Of a stretch of 64,000 nucleotides of DNA, positions 7,358-17,546 are shown one piece after another. This DNA is from Desulfonatronovibrio magnus (GTDB lineage: Bacteria; Desulfobacterota; Desulfovibrionia; Desulfovibrionales; Desulfonatronovibrionaceae): NCBI RefSeq assembly GCF_000934755.1, contig NZ_JYNP01000017.1, forward strand, positions 47,300 through 111,299, read 5' to 3'. A program made the position numbers and the translations under genes. Below the pieces are notes generated by a model. The model was given only the letters and a program-made list of their open reading frames with translations, made no database searches and was not told the origin of the DNA. Within the stretch, counting starts at the first letter, position 1, and each line of letters opens with the position of its first letter.

Positions 7358-10017
7358 AAAAAGAAAAAATCAAGGCTCCAACAGTTATTACCTGTCATGT
7401 TAATGCTGACTTTGATGCGTTGTCTTCCATCATTGCAGCTGGAAAAATTTATCCTGACTCAGTTCTAATATTTCCCGGAAGCCAGGAAAAAAACCTGAAA
7501 AACTTCTTTATTCAAAGCGCGACATATCTATATAATTTTATGGCATTTAAAGATATTGATCCGGAAAGTGTAAAGCAGTTAATTGTCGTGGATACCAGGC
7601 AAAAGTCAAGGGTCAAACATGTAGCCCCCCTTCTCGACAAAAAAGATATTGAAATTCACCTTTATGATCACCATCCTGATTCTGAGGAAGATATCCATGG
7701 CAAGCTGGAAGTAATTAAACCCTGGGGATCCACAACAGCCATTATCTCGGAAATTCTCATGGAAAAGGAAGTTGAGCTTACTGAAGATGAAGCTACTATT
7801 CTCGGGCTGGGTATTTATGAAGATACCGGGTGCTTCACCTTCAACTCTACGACAACTCATGACTTCAAGGCTGCATCATGGCTTCTTTCTCAAGGCATGG
7901 ACCTGAATATGGTTTCTGACTTGACCAACAGGGATCTTTCAGCCGAGCAGATTTCAATACTTAATGCTCTTCTTGAGTCTGCCACTTCCCATAAAATAAA
8001 TGGAATTGACGTTGTGGTGGCTGAAGTTTCCCTGGACCATTATGTTGGTGACTTCGCCCTTCTGGCTCATAAACTTCTGGATATGGAAAATATCAGGGTT
8101 CTGTTTGCCATTAGCAGAATGCAGGACAGAGTTCATGTAGTGGCCAGAAGCAGGACCACGGATGTCAATGTTGGTAAAATATGTTCTTCCATGGGAGGAG
8201 GCGGGCATTCATTTGCAGCTTCCGCCACTATCAAGCATAAGTCACTGACCCAGGTTAAAGATGAGTTATTCGGTCTGCTTTACTCCCAGGTCAATCCTCA
8301 AATACTTGTCACTCATCTTATGTCTTCCCCTTCGGTTAGTGTTGAGGAAAATAAAAGCCTCACTCACGCTTCAGAGATCATGACCAGGTTCGGACTTAAG
8401 GCAGTGCCGATTATCAGCAAGAAAGACGGAATCTGTACCGGCATCCTGGAACATCAGACTGCTGACAAGGCTGTTGGACATGGGCTGGGTAAAGTATCCA
8501 TCAAAGAATATATGATTACTGATTTTAAAACTCTGACCAGCAATGATGATATTTATAATGTTATGGAAATCATCATAGGTCAGAGACAACGCCTGATTCC
8601 CATTGTTGAAGATGATAAACTCACAGGGGTTGTGACCCGGACTGATCTGATAAATAATATCATCAAAGAACCGGCCCGCATTCCAGAAACCCTGCTTCCT
8701 GAAAAAAAGCGAGAAAGAAATATTAAGAAGATTCTACGGGACAGACTTCCTGATAAAATTTACAACCTTTTGGATGAGTGTGGCAGGATTGCCCGGGATA
8801 TGGGTTATGAACTCTTCATTGTGGGCGGTTTTGTCAGAGACATTCTGCTGGACAGGGACAATCTTGATGTTGACCTTGTAGTGGAAGGTGATGGAATTGC
8901 ATATGCCAGAAAACTGGCTACCGAGCTTGGAGGACGGGTACGGGCCCATCATAAGTTTCAAACCGCTGTGGTGATTATGGACGATGAGCAGAAGATTGAT
9001 GTTGCTACAGCAAGGCTGGAATACTATGAACACCCTGCTGCCCTGCCCACTGTGGAACTTTCTTCCATAAAGATGGATCTATACCGCCGTGATTTCAGTA
9101 TAAACGCCCTGGCAGCCCACCTTAATCCTGATAACTTCGGCAAACTTGTAGATTTTTTCGGAGGACAACGAGACATAAAGGACAAGGTTATCAGAGTGCT
9201 ACACTCCTTGAGCTTTGTAGAAGATCCCACCAGAATTATAAGAGCCATCAGGTTTGAACAGCGTTTTTCTTTCAGAATTGGGGCCCAGACTGAAAAACTT
9301 ATAAAAAATGCGGTGGACCTCAACATCTTTCATAAGCTCTCTGGAAGCAGAATATTTCATGAACTGAGGATGATTTTCGAGGAAAATAACCCTCTTGGAT
9401 GTATTTCCAGAATGGAAAACTTTGGTCTCTTGCGTAACATTCATCCCCTGCTTAAACTTACTCCAGGTATCAATAATATTATGCTGGAAACAGAAAAAGT
9501 GATCAACTGGTTTCAGCTGCTTTATACCGAAGAAGTATTAAACAAATGGATGCTTTATCTTTTGGGCCTGCTTAACACCATAAACGATACCCAGGTCAAG
9601 ATTATTTTCAACAGGTTTAATCTTTCCCAAAAGCAGGAAAACAGTTTTTTTATTCTCAGAGAGCAGATTAGGGATGCAGTTGCTAAGCTTTACAGATGGC
9701 ACAAGGAAAAAGGCAGGTTAAGTCTCTTAAGTGATATACTTGGACCTCTGCCGATAGAAGGACTTCTTTTTGTGATGGCCAGAACCAAAAGCGAAGAATT
9801 GAAGAAAAAAATATCTTATTACATAACAAAACTAAGAAATATTGAAACCCAACTCTCAGGAAAAGACCTTAAAAACATGGGTATAGAGCCTGGTCCTGTT
9901 TTTGGAAAGATCCTGCATGAGCTTAAGTCGGCGCAAATAGACGGGCTGCCATGTGATAGACAAACACAAATAGACTGGGTGAAAAATCATTATCCTGATG
10001 AACTGCCCAAAGAATAA
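7354..10017 (+). CDS. DHH-CBS-poly(A) polymerase fusion, probable tRNA nucleotidyltransferase
   Basis: This 887-residue protein joins three modules. Residues 10-310 are a DHH/DHHA1 phosphoesterase-like part (HVNADFDALSS, DHHPDSEE, GGGGHSFAASATI). Residues 315-430 hold two CBS repeats. Residues 450-870 form a class II nucleotidyltransferase with GGFVRDILL and the catalytic aspartates in LDVDLVV, then DPTRIIRAIRFEQRFSF. This architecture is known from bacteria with split CCA synthesis, where it acts as an A-adding or CCA-adding enzyme on tRNA 3' ends. The CBS pair suggests control by an adenine nucleotide (inference). It overlaps xerD by 4 bp and is probably translationally coupled. Confidence 0.88.
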   Translation: MKKEKIKAPTVITCHVNADFDALSSIIAAGKIYPDSVLIFPGSQEKNLKNFFIQSATYLYNFMAFKDIDPESVKQLIVVDTRQKSRVKHVAPLLDKKDIEIHLYDHHPDSEEDIHGKLEVIKPWGSTTAIISEILMEKEVELTEDEATILGLGIYEDTGCFTFNSTTTHDFKAASWLLSQGMDLNMVSDLTNRDLSAEQISILNALLESATSHKINGIDVVVAEVSLDHYVGDFALLAHKLLDMENIRVLFAISRMQDRVHVVARSRTTDVNVGKICSSMGGGGHSFAASATIKHKSLTQVKDELFGLLYSQVNPQILVTHLMSSPSVSVEENKSLTHASEIMTRFGLKAVPIISKKDGICTGILEHQTADKAVGHGLGKVSIKEYMITDFKTLTSNDDIYNVMEIIIGQRQRLIPIVEDDKLTGVVTRTDLINNIIKEPARIPETLLPEKKRERNIKKILRDRLPDKIYNLLDECGRIARDMGYELFIVGGFVRDILLDRDNLDVDLVVEGDGIAYARKLATELGGRVRAHHKFQTAVVIMDDEQKIDVATARLEYYEHPAALPTVELSSIKMDLYRRDFSINALAAHLNPDNFGKLVDFFGGQRDIKDKVIRVLHSLSFVEDPTRIIRAIRFEQRFSFRIGAQTEKLIKNAVDLNIFHKLSGSRIFHELRMIFEENNPLGCISRMENFGLLRNIHPLLKLTPGINNIMLETEKVINWFQLLYTEEVLNKWMLYLLGLLNTINDTQVKIIFNRFNLSQKQENSFFILREQIRDAVAKLYRWHKEKGRLSLLSDILGPLPIEGLLFVMARTKSEELKKKISYYITKLRNIETQLSGKDLKNMGIEPGPVFGKILHELKSAQIDGLPCDRQTQIDWVKNHYPDELPKE

Positions 10018-10025
10018 TAATTCAT

Positions 10026-10060
10026 CATGGCCCTCTCACAGAAGTAAAACTTTGTGAGGG
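10026..10060. terminator. Hairpin between convergent genes
   Basis: GCCCTCTCACA and TGTGAGGGC can pair with a two-base bulge around an 11-nt loop. It fills the 44-bp gap between the tRNA nucleotidyltransferase and the leftward kinase. No clear T-run follows on either strand, so this is only a possible bidirectional terminator. Confidence 0.45.
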
Positions 10061-10061
10061 C

Positions 10062-13000
10062 TTAAGTTGCCCTTAGTTCTATTTCCAATCTTTCACTCAA
10101 GCGCTCAAACTCATACTCAATCCGCTGGCCCAGGTCTCGATACAACTCAATATCGCCATTTTTTCCGGCCTCTTCCAGTTGTTCGCATACATCAGCCAAG
10201 GCCTGGGCTGAGATGGTCATGGCTGATCCCTTAATAGCATGAGCATATTCCTGAACACCAATAGAGCTGCCTTCTGCTATAACCCTTGCCATTTCCACCA
10301 TTCGCTGTCTATTCTGTTCAAGAAAACCTTTAAGAATATTTACTGCCAGTTCTTTGTCACCACCAACCCGATTCATATACATGGACATGTTAAAAACATA
10401 GAGATCAGAGTCAGTTTTTGTAGCATCATCTGGATCTATACTGATTTTTTCTACAGCCTGAGAGCTGATTGCCCTGCCGTTAACTTTCTCTTTCAACACT
10501 GTTTTTTGAGTCTTAGCACTCTGGTTACCGTCCTGAGCCGGCAACCATTTTTCCAGAATTTCAGCCAGTACATCTGGCTCCAGCGGCTTGGTCATATAGT
10601 CATCCATTCCTGCTTCCATGCACTTTTCACGGTAACCCTGCACTGCATGGGCAGTAAGAGCGATGATGGGAATTCTTGACTGACGAGGTTCTGATTTGCC
10701 GGCAGTATTATCAATATCTTCAGTTTCTGCATTTAATTCCAGTTTGCGAATCTCTTGTGTTGCTGTCAAACCGTCCATCACCGGCATCTGCATGTCCATG
10801 AGGACCAAATCATAGGGAATGGTCTGTATGGCCTGGACTGCTTCGGAGCCATTAGTCACAGCATCAGCGGATAGACCCAGGTTGTTCAGCATGGCCAGTG
10901 CCACCTGCTGGTTGATATGATTATCTTCTGCCAGGAGAACGCGGACATTTAAACGGGAAAAATCTTTCTGGTCCTCAGTATTTTCCCTGACCATCCTTAG
11001 AGCATGTCCCCCTTTTAATTCCTCCATGGCAGGCAGTGCAGATTCCTGAGCATCCTGGTCATATTGCAGCTGAACAGTAAACCAGAATGTAGCTCCTTGC
11101 CCCTCGATACTTTTTACACCTATCTGACCGCCCATCATTTCTGCCAGCTGTCTTGAAATAGCCAGGCCCAATCCAGTACCGCCAAATCTTCGAGTTATGG
11201 AAGCATCCACCTGAGAAAAGCTTTGAAACAGATTGTCCACCTTGTCTGCAGGAATTCCTATGCCGGTATCCTGGACAGTGAAAAGAAGGGTTATGACTGA
11301 AATACCGGCATGTGGATCTTCTTTAGGCTGGTGCCCTTTTGAATTGAGAAAGTCTTTGGATTCAGGCAGTTCAAAAACATCTGAAACACTGTCTGCAGAG
11401 CTATGTTTATGATCTGCAGCATTGGATGAAGTCAAAATCTCAGGTATTTTTTCAGCCATGCTCACTCGAAGCACCACCTCCCCCTGCTCTGTAAACTTTA
11501 TGGCATTGCCGACCAGATTGGTCAGGATCTGCCTGAGTCGGCCGGAATCCCCCAACAGAAGGTCCGGAACGTCTGGATCTGCAGTGCATATAAACTCCAG
11601 GTCCTTTTCCTCGGCTTTAAAGGCCATCATGGACGCAAAATTATCCAGCATGTCCCTCAGGCTGAAATTCAGATCTTCCAAATCCAGCTTGCCTGACTCA
11701 ATTTTAGAAAAGTCCAGGATATCATTGATCAGAGACAGCAGGGCCCGGCCACTGGAACGGGCTGTTTCTGCATAACGTCGCTGAGTTTCATCGAGCTCTG
11801 TGTTAAGAAGCAGGCCGGTCATTCCAATGACCCCGTTCATGGGAGTTCTAATTTCATGGCTCATATTAGCCAGAAAATCACTTTTTGCCTTATTGGCTAT
11901 ATCTGCCTGATTTCTCGCTATTATCAGCTTCTCCTGATCTCTTTTTCTCTCAGTGATGTCCTGCTGTATGCCAAACCATCGACTGTCACCATTATCAAAA
12001 AAAACAGGAGTCGATTCAATAAGGGCAAAGCTTTCCTCACCTTCAACGATGATCCGGCCTTCCCAGGAAAAACGTTTTTGTTCCTGGTAAGCCTCTTGGT
12101 TATGCAAAAAAAAGTTCTCCAGATCCTGGGGATGTATTGCCTGAAAAGCAACTTGGGCATCAGCCAGCACATCTTCACGGCGAATTTTATTCATGGCACA
12201 CCACCCGTCGCTGACATACTCAAATTTCTGACTTCCATCCGGCCTTATCCAAACTACATATACACCCACCGATACATGTTCTACCAGATCGTTAAAGCGT
12301 TTTAAGCTCTCACTCAATGCCTCTTCAGCACGCTTGCGGTCGGTAATATCGGCCAGTACACCCTCCCAGACAGTTGATCCATCGGAAAGTGTGCGTGGTT
12401 TGGATTCAGCGGTTATCCATTTGACTTCACCATTGACCACAACCCTTGTTTCACCGAAAAATGGTTTCTTTTCCTCAAAGGTTCTTGCATTAAGGGCAAT
12501 CCAGTCATCAAAATCATCAGGGTGAACACATGCAAACGCCTTCAGCGGATCAGAGACAGCCTCCTGGCGGGTCAGTCCTGTCAGTTCAAGAAAACGGCTG
12601 CTCATGAATGCAAAGCTGGCCATACCCCCATGGGGAGGCTGCACCATGGTATAGGTGCCCACGGGAATGTTTTCGGTCAGATCATAGGCTGTCTTCTCCA
12701 GTCTTTTCTCCGCGATGCGCAACGCCTCTTCGGCCTGTTTCCGGGCGCTTTGGTCGTACATGTAGCTGCGAATAGCAGTCAGGATACCATTTTCATTGCG
12801 AATCAACATATTGAAGTCATAAACCCAGATGTAGCGCCCATCTTTAGTCTTTACCCTGTAAGACTGTTCAAATGAGTCACTATTATTTTCAACCTCCATC
12901 TGGATTTTTTTAATGAGCTCTTCCCGATCATCAGGATGGACAATCTTTATAAATGAAAAATCTGAATTAAGCAGCTCTTCCGGGCTGTATCCAAGAATAT

Positions 13001-14453
13001 ATTCAACATTGGACGAGACTCTTGTTAAAGGCAGGTTATCGTAAGGTTCAGAACCCCACTCCATGGTGAATACCGGTCCTTCGGCAAAAAGGTTACGTTC
13101 CTTTTCCAGTTCATCCACAGCTTTCTTTTGTTCAGTAATATCTCTGCTGATACCGAAGATGCCGCATACATCTTTTTTATCGTCAAAAATTGGCCATTTA
13201 TTGGTCTGGACATAACCCTTTTCACCATCTGCAGTATAATACGGGTTAACTTTGTTCAGAATGGGGATTCCTTCTTTGAAGACAGGCTTTTCTTCCTCAT
13301 TGTATACTTTAGCAGTTTCATGTGGAAATACTTCAAAATCGTGCTTGCCTATCATTTCTTTCCAGTGATTATGGCTGGTAATATCGGCAAGGGTTTGACT
13401 GCAAAAGAGGAATCGACTGTTGATGTCTTTGTAATAAATAAAATCACTTGTTTGTTTGAGAATAATTTCAAGTCCGTGACTCAGGAGGTGACGTTCTGTC
13501 CTGGCTTTGTCCATTCTGTAGAGCATAAAAACTATGAGTGCAGTAAAGGCAAGGATAGTCAGGGCAACAAGCAGGTAGGTCCAGACCAGAGGGGTCAAGA
13601 GAAACGGGTAAGTACTCCAGCCTGCAGAGGGTATCCCGGCAACCTGCCAGCTTCCGTAGGGAAGTTCTATCAACTGGGTTAGAGGATCACTTTCAAAAAC
13701 CAGAGAATCTCCCCAAAAAATATCTCCCTCAGGCCCGAGGGCGTTTCTCCCTCTGATGGCCATGCGCAAAGCTTCATGGTCTTCTGTAATCCCTGCCCCC
13801 GAGATAATCGCATCACTATTCATAACCACAGAGGCAAAACCCCAGAATTTGTCCTGAGAAGGGGCTTTTTCTTTGCTGTAGATGGGGATTCGGGCAATAA
13901 TTCCCTCTCCTCCCTGGACAAGTGCAAGAGGACCTGCCAGTACAATTTCATTGATCTTTAGGGCCCGTTCAACTGCTTTCAACTGCTCGGGAACAGTTCT
14001 GTAATCTAACCCGATGGCAGCTTCATTACCTTCAATGGGATACATAAACTGAATGACCATGTCTCTCGCAAGACCGATGTTTCTTAAGTCATCCTCACCT
14101 CTGAACTGCACCTCCATGGCCCGGGCAAAATCATCCTGAGTCAGGTCTGGATTCATGGCCACCAGGGCCCTAACAGCAGATACTTTATGAATATTTGCGT
14201 ACAGCCTCGACTTAAGAGATGCTGTCATGACCTCAAGTTCCTGTTGAACTGTTGCCATTTCCTGCTGTTTTAACCTTTCAGATTCAAAACGAACAAGCAG
14301 CACTCCAACTACCACAAACATGCATAAAAGAATTGCTAACAAAGCCGTGCCAAGATTAGCAAGGTTTCGTGCAGCCTTGTTGAAGGTCGAAGCTTGATCA
14401 TGGAGAGATTGGCTTTCTTTTAAAAATAAGTCAGCAAATCGTTTAATTTCCAT
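10062..14453 (-). CDS. Membrane hybrid sensor histidine kinase (CHASE-like, 4 PAS, HisKA, HATPase, REC, Hpt)
   Basis: The 1463-residue kinase has a transmembrane helix at about 33-54, a CHASE-like periplasmic sensor (80-265, with GLDYRTVPEQLKAVERAL), a second helix at about 282-312, and four PAS/PAC units (roughly 325-440, 450-575, 585-710, 720-835; each closed by a DITE/DITDRK-type end). HisKA carries His866 in [12 protein letters not shown]. The ATPase domain (960-1130) has an unusual low-complexity insertion at about 1002-1050. The receiver has Asp1220 in LVLMDMQMPVMDG and the Hpt domain His1405 in AHAIKGS. A complete internal phosphorelay is therefore present, but no output regulator is adjacent. 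GGGGAGA precedes the start. Confidence 0.92.
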   Translation of the reverse strand: MEIKRFADLFLKESQSLHDQASTFNKAARNLANLGTALLAILLCMFVVVGVLLVRFESERLKQQEMATVQQELEVMTASLKSRLYANIHKVSAVRALVAMNPDLTQDDFARAMEVQFRGEDDLRNIGLARDMVIQFMYPIEGNEAAIGLDYRTVPEQLKAVERALKINEIVLAGPLALVQGGEGIIARIPIYSKEKAPSQDKFWGFASVVMNSDAIISGAGITEDHEALRMAIRGRNALGPEGDIFWGDSLVFESDPLTQLIELPYGSWQVAGIPSAGWSTYPFLLTPLVWTYLLVALTILAFTALIVFMLYRMDKARTERHLLSHGLEIILKQTSDFIYYKDINSRFLFCSQTLADITSHNHWKEMIGKHDFEVFPHETAKVYNEEEKPVFKEGIPILNKVNPYYTADGEKGYVQTNKWPIFDDKKDVCGIFGISRDITEQKKAVDELEKERNLFAEGPVFTMEWGSEPYDNLPLTRVSSNVEYILGYSPEELLNSDFSFIKIVHPDDREELIKKIQMEVENNSDSFEQSYRVKTKDGRYIWVYDFNMLIRNENGILTAIRSYMYDQSARKQAEEALRIAEKRLEKTAYDLTENIPVGTYTMVQPPHGGMASFAFMSSRFLELTGLTRQEAVSDPLKAFACVHPDDFDDWIALNARTFEEKKPFFGETRVVVNGEVKWITAESKPRTLSDGSTVWEGVLADITDRKRAEEALSESLKRFNDLVEHVSVGVYVVWIRPDGSQKFEYVSDGWCAMNKIRREDVLADAQVAFQAIHPQDLENFFLHNQEAYQEQKRFSWEGRIIVEGEESFALIESTPVFFDNGDSRWFGIQQDITERKRDQEKLIIARNQADIANKAKSDFLANMSHEIRTPMNGVIGMTGLLLNTELDETQRRYAETARSSGRALLSLINDILDFSKIESGKLDLEDLNFSLRDMLDNFASMMAFKAEEKDLEFICTADPDVPDLLLGDSGRLRQILTNLVGNAIKFTEQGEVVLRVSMAEKIPEILTSSNAADHKHSSADSVSDVFELPESKDFLNSKGHQPKEDPHAGISVITLLFTVQDTGIGIPADKVDNLFQSFSQVDASITRRFGGTGLGLAISRQLAEMMGGQIGVKSIEGQGATFWFTVQLQYDQDAQESALPAMEELKGGHALRMVRENTEDQKDFSRLNVRVLLAEDNHINQQVALAMLNNLGLSADAVTNGSEAVQAIQTIPYDLVLMDMQMPVMDGLTATQEIRKLELNAETEDIDNTAGKSEPRQSRIPIIALTAHAVQGYREKCMEAGMDDYMTKPLEPDVLAEILEKWLPAQDGNQSAKTQKTVLKEKVNGRAISSQAVEKISIDPDDATKTDSDLYVFNMSMYMNRVGGDKELAVNILKGFLEQNRQRMVEMARVIAEGSSIGVQEYAHAIKGSAMTISAQALADVCEQLEEAGKNGDIELYRDLGQRIEYEFERLSERLEIELRAT

Positions 14454-14544
14454 GCCATTATCTCCCCATTTTAAGTGGTTTTCAAACTGAAACGGTTCTT
14501 TATCCTTTTGGCGATGTCAATCTGCACAATTATTTGTCAACATA

Positions 14545-14700
14545 TTGAGATACGCCTCCTCTTTCTTCCTTTGCGCCCTTTGCGTCTTGAGCTCGCCCGG
14601 TTGAATAGGCCTTCGGTCTACGGCAAAGCCGTATTCAACTGGGTAAATCTTCGAACGGGCGGTTAGAATCTCTTTTTTTTGAGTTGCCGGCATAGCCCGC
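14545..14700 (-). repeat. REP-like repeat with 48-bp palindrome (14596-14643)
   Basis: The core is an imperfect palindrome, CCCGGTTGAATA...TATTCAACTGGG, 48 bp long with an inner stem (GGC...GCC). The same 48-bp core lies in opposite orientation at 20253-20300 and a diverged one at 59502-59549. The flanking TTCGAACGGGCGGTTAGAAT also recurs at 20232 and 54598. It occupies most of the 253-bp space between the kinase and the RNA ligase. Confidence 0.8.
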
Positions 14701-14706
14701 ATAAGA

Positions 14707-15681
14707 CTATAAATACGGCTGCAAAAGCTTGAACGGCTCCGAGCCTACATTATATATCTTTCTGAGTTCATTTTTTGGAAAATCAGGATCACCTTCCAAT
14801 TTCTGGAGCATTTCCAAACTTTCTTCATCTTTTAAAAAATCCTCCTTGGCGTCTTCCAAGAGAAGTTGAATATATTTGGAAACTTCTTTCTTGTGAGAGA
14901 TGACTCCTTCCTTACTGAAGACGTTTTGCAGCCTCTGGTCAGTGATATAGCGAGAGAAACGCTGGTTGAGTGCAGAAACAATCGGGTGTTCGTCACTGGG
15001 TTTTGGAGTTTTAGCTTTTTTGGTCACCTCTTGAAATTTTTCGGTCTTCTTTTTTAACATAAAGGTGTAACCAACCGGCGAGAGAAGTATCTGCCTGTAT
15101 GGTTTGATAACTATTCCTTCAAGAACGTTTTCCTCATTATAACCTTCTGGAGTTAACAATGAACTGACGCCTTCAACCGGAACATCAAGGGCGGCTTTCA
15201 GACCATGAAAAGTGCCCAGGCTGGGTGCTATATAGTGTTCAAGGTTTAAGGAATGCATTATTGCTTCAAACTCTCGGTGAGGCAACAAAAAACCATCCCT
15301 GCGCAGATCAAAGAGTCGAAAATCACGTTTTTTTCCGTAAAAGACACCCTTGTTGACTCCGGGTCCGAACAATTCGCCGTAAACCTGCCAGGACATATTT
15401 TCATCATTGGCTTTTCTAATGAAATGATCCATTAGAAAATTATGATCATCTGCAAGGACTACTTCGCGCAGGCCGAAAAAATCTTCTTCCGGTTCGAGCA
15501 CTCTGTTTCTCGAAGCAAAATACGGAGTACTCCCAGGATCGAAAATAATACTGAAGTTTGTTCCGTGAATTTTCTCCAGAACAATATATTCTTCCTCCTC
15601 AAGGTTTGGATGAAACTCCTTCCAGCGTTCAATGCTCTTAATTTGATAGGTGTTGTCCATACTGGGGTATTTTTTAAACAT
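14707..15681 (-). CDS. RNA ligase, Rnl2 (T4 RNA ligase 2) type
   Basis: The 324-residue protein contains the nucleotidyltransferase motifs of ATP-dependent RNA ligases in order: motif I EKIHGTNFSI (adenylated Lys at about residue 37), Ia-like FASRNRVL, motif III-like WQVYGELFGPGV, motif IV LEGIVIKPYR and motif V FMLKKKTEKF. Rnl2 enzymes seal nicks or breaks in RNA, with phage and RNA-repair roles known elsewhere. The C-terminal 90 residues are helical and could be the specificity domain. A strong AGGAGGTAATGAG site precedes the ATG. There is no neighbouring kinase-phosphatase or RtcB gene, so its target here is unknown. Confidence 0.85.
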   Translation of the reverse strand: MFKKYPSMDNTYQIKSIERWKEFHPNLEEEEYIVLEKIHGTNFSIIFDPGSTPYFASRNRVLEPEEDFFGLREVVLADDHNFLMDHFIRKANDENMSWQVYGELFGPGVNKGVFYGKKRDFRLFDLRRDGFLLPHREFEAIMHSLNLEHYIAPSLGTFHGLKAALDVPVEGVSSLLTPEGYNEENVLEGIVIKPYRQILLSPVGYTFMLKKKTEKFQEVTKKAKTPKPSDEHPIVSALNQRFSRYITDQRLQNVFSKEGVISHKKEVSKYIQLLLEDAKEDFLKDEESLEMLQKLEGDPDFPKNELRKIYNVGSEPFKLLQPYL

Positions 15682-15797
15682 CTCATTACCTCCTGTTCCG
15701 ATACCTTTGCCTGAGAATATAATTTAACATAGAAACGTCTGAATCTAACAGGCGCTCCATCCGGGCGGACACGGACCAAACCTGCAAGTGAATATAA

Positions 15798-15834
15798 GGG
15801 GTGTGTCCCTTTTCTGGAAAAAGGAAAACACCCC
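15798..15834. terminator. Hairpin downstream of gdhA
   Basis: GGGGTGT and ACACCCC close a stem that also contains an inner CCCTTTT / AAAAAGG pairing. It lies about 60 bp after the gdhA stop on the minus strand and before the RNA ligase start. A T-rich tail is weak, so termination is likely but not certain. Confidence 0.5.
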
Positions 15835-15895
15835 GGGAGAAGGCACAAAAAAAGATTGATACAGCATTCTGTCACAAGTTAAAGCTTCAAGATAA

Positions 15896-17546
<1,651 letters not shown>

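Noticed and set aside
15459..15875. Leftward open frame of 138 codons
   Set aside because: It overlaps the start of the RNA ligase in another frame and has no ribosome-binding site or family motif.
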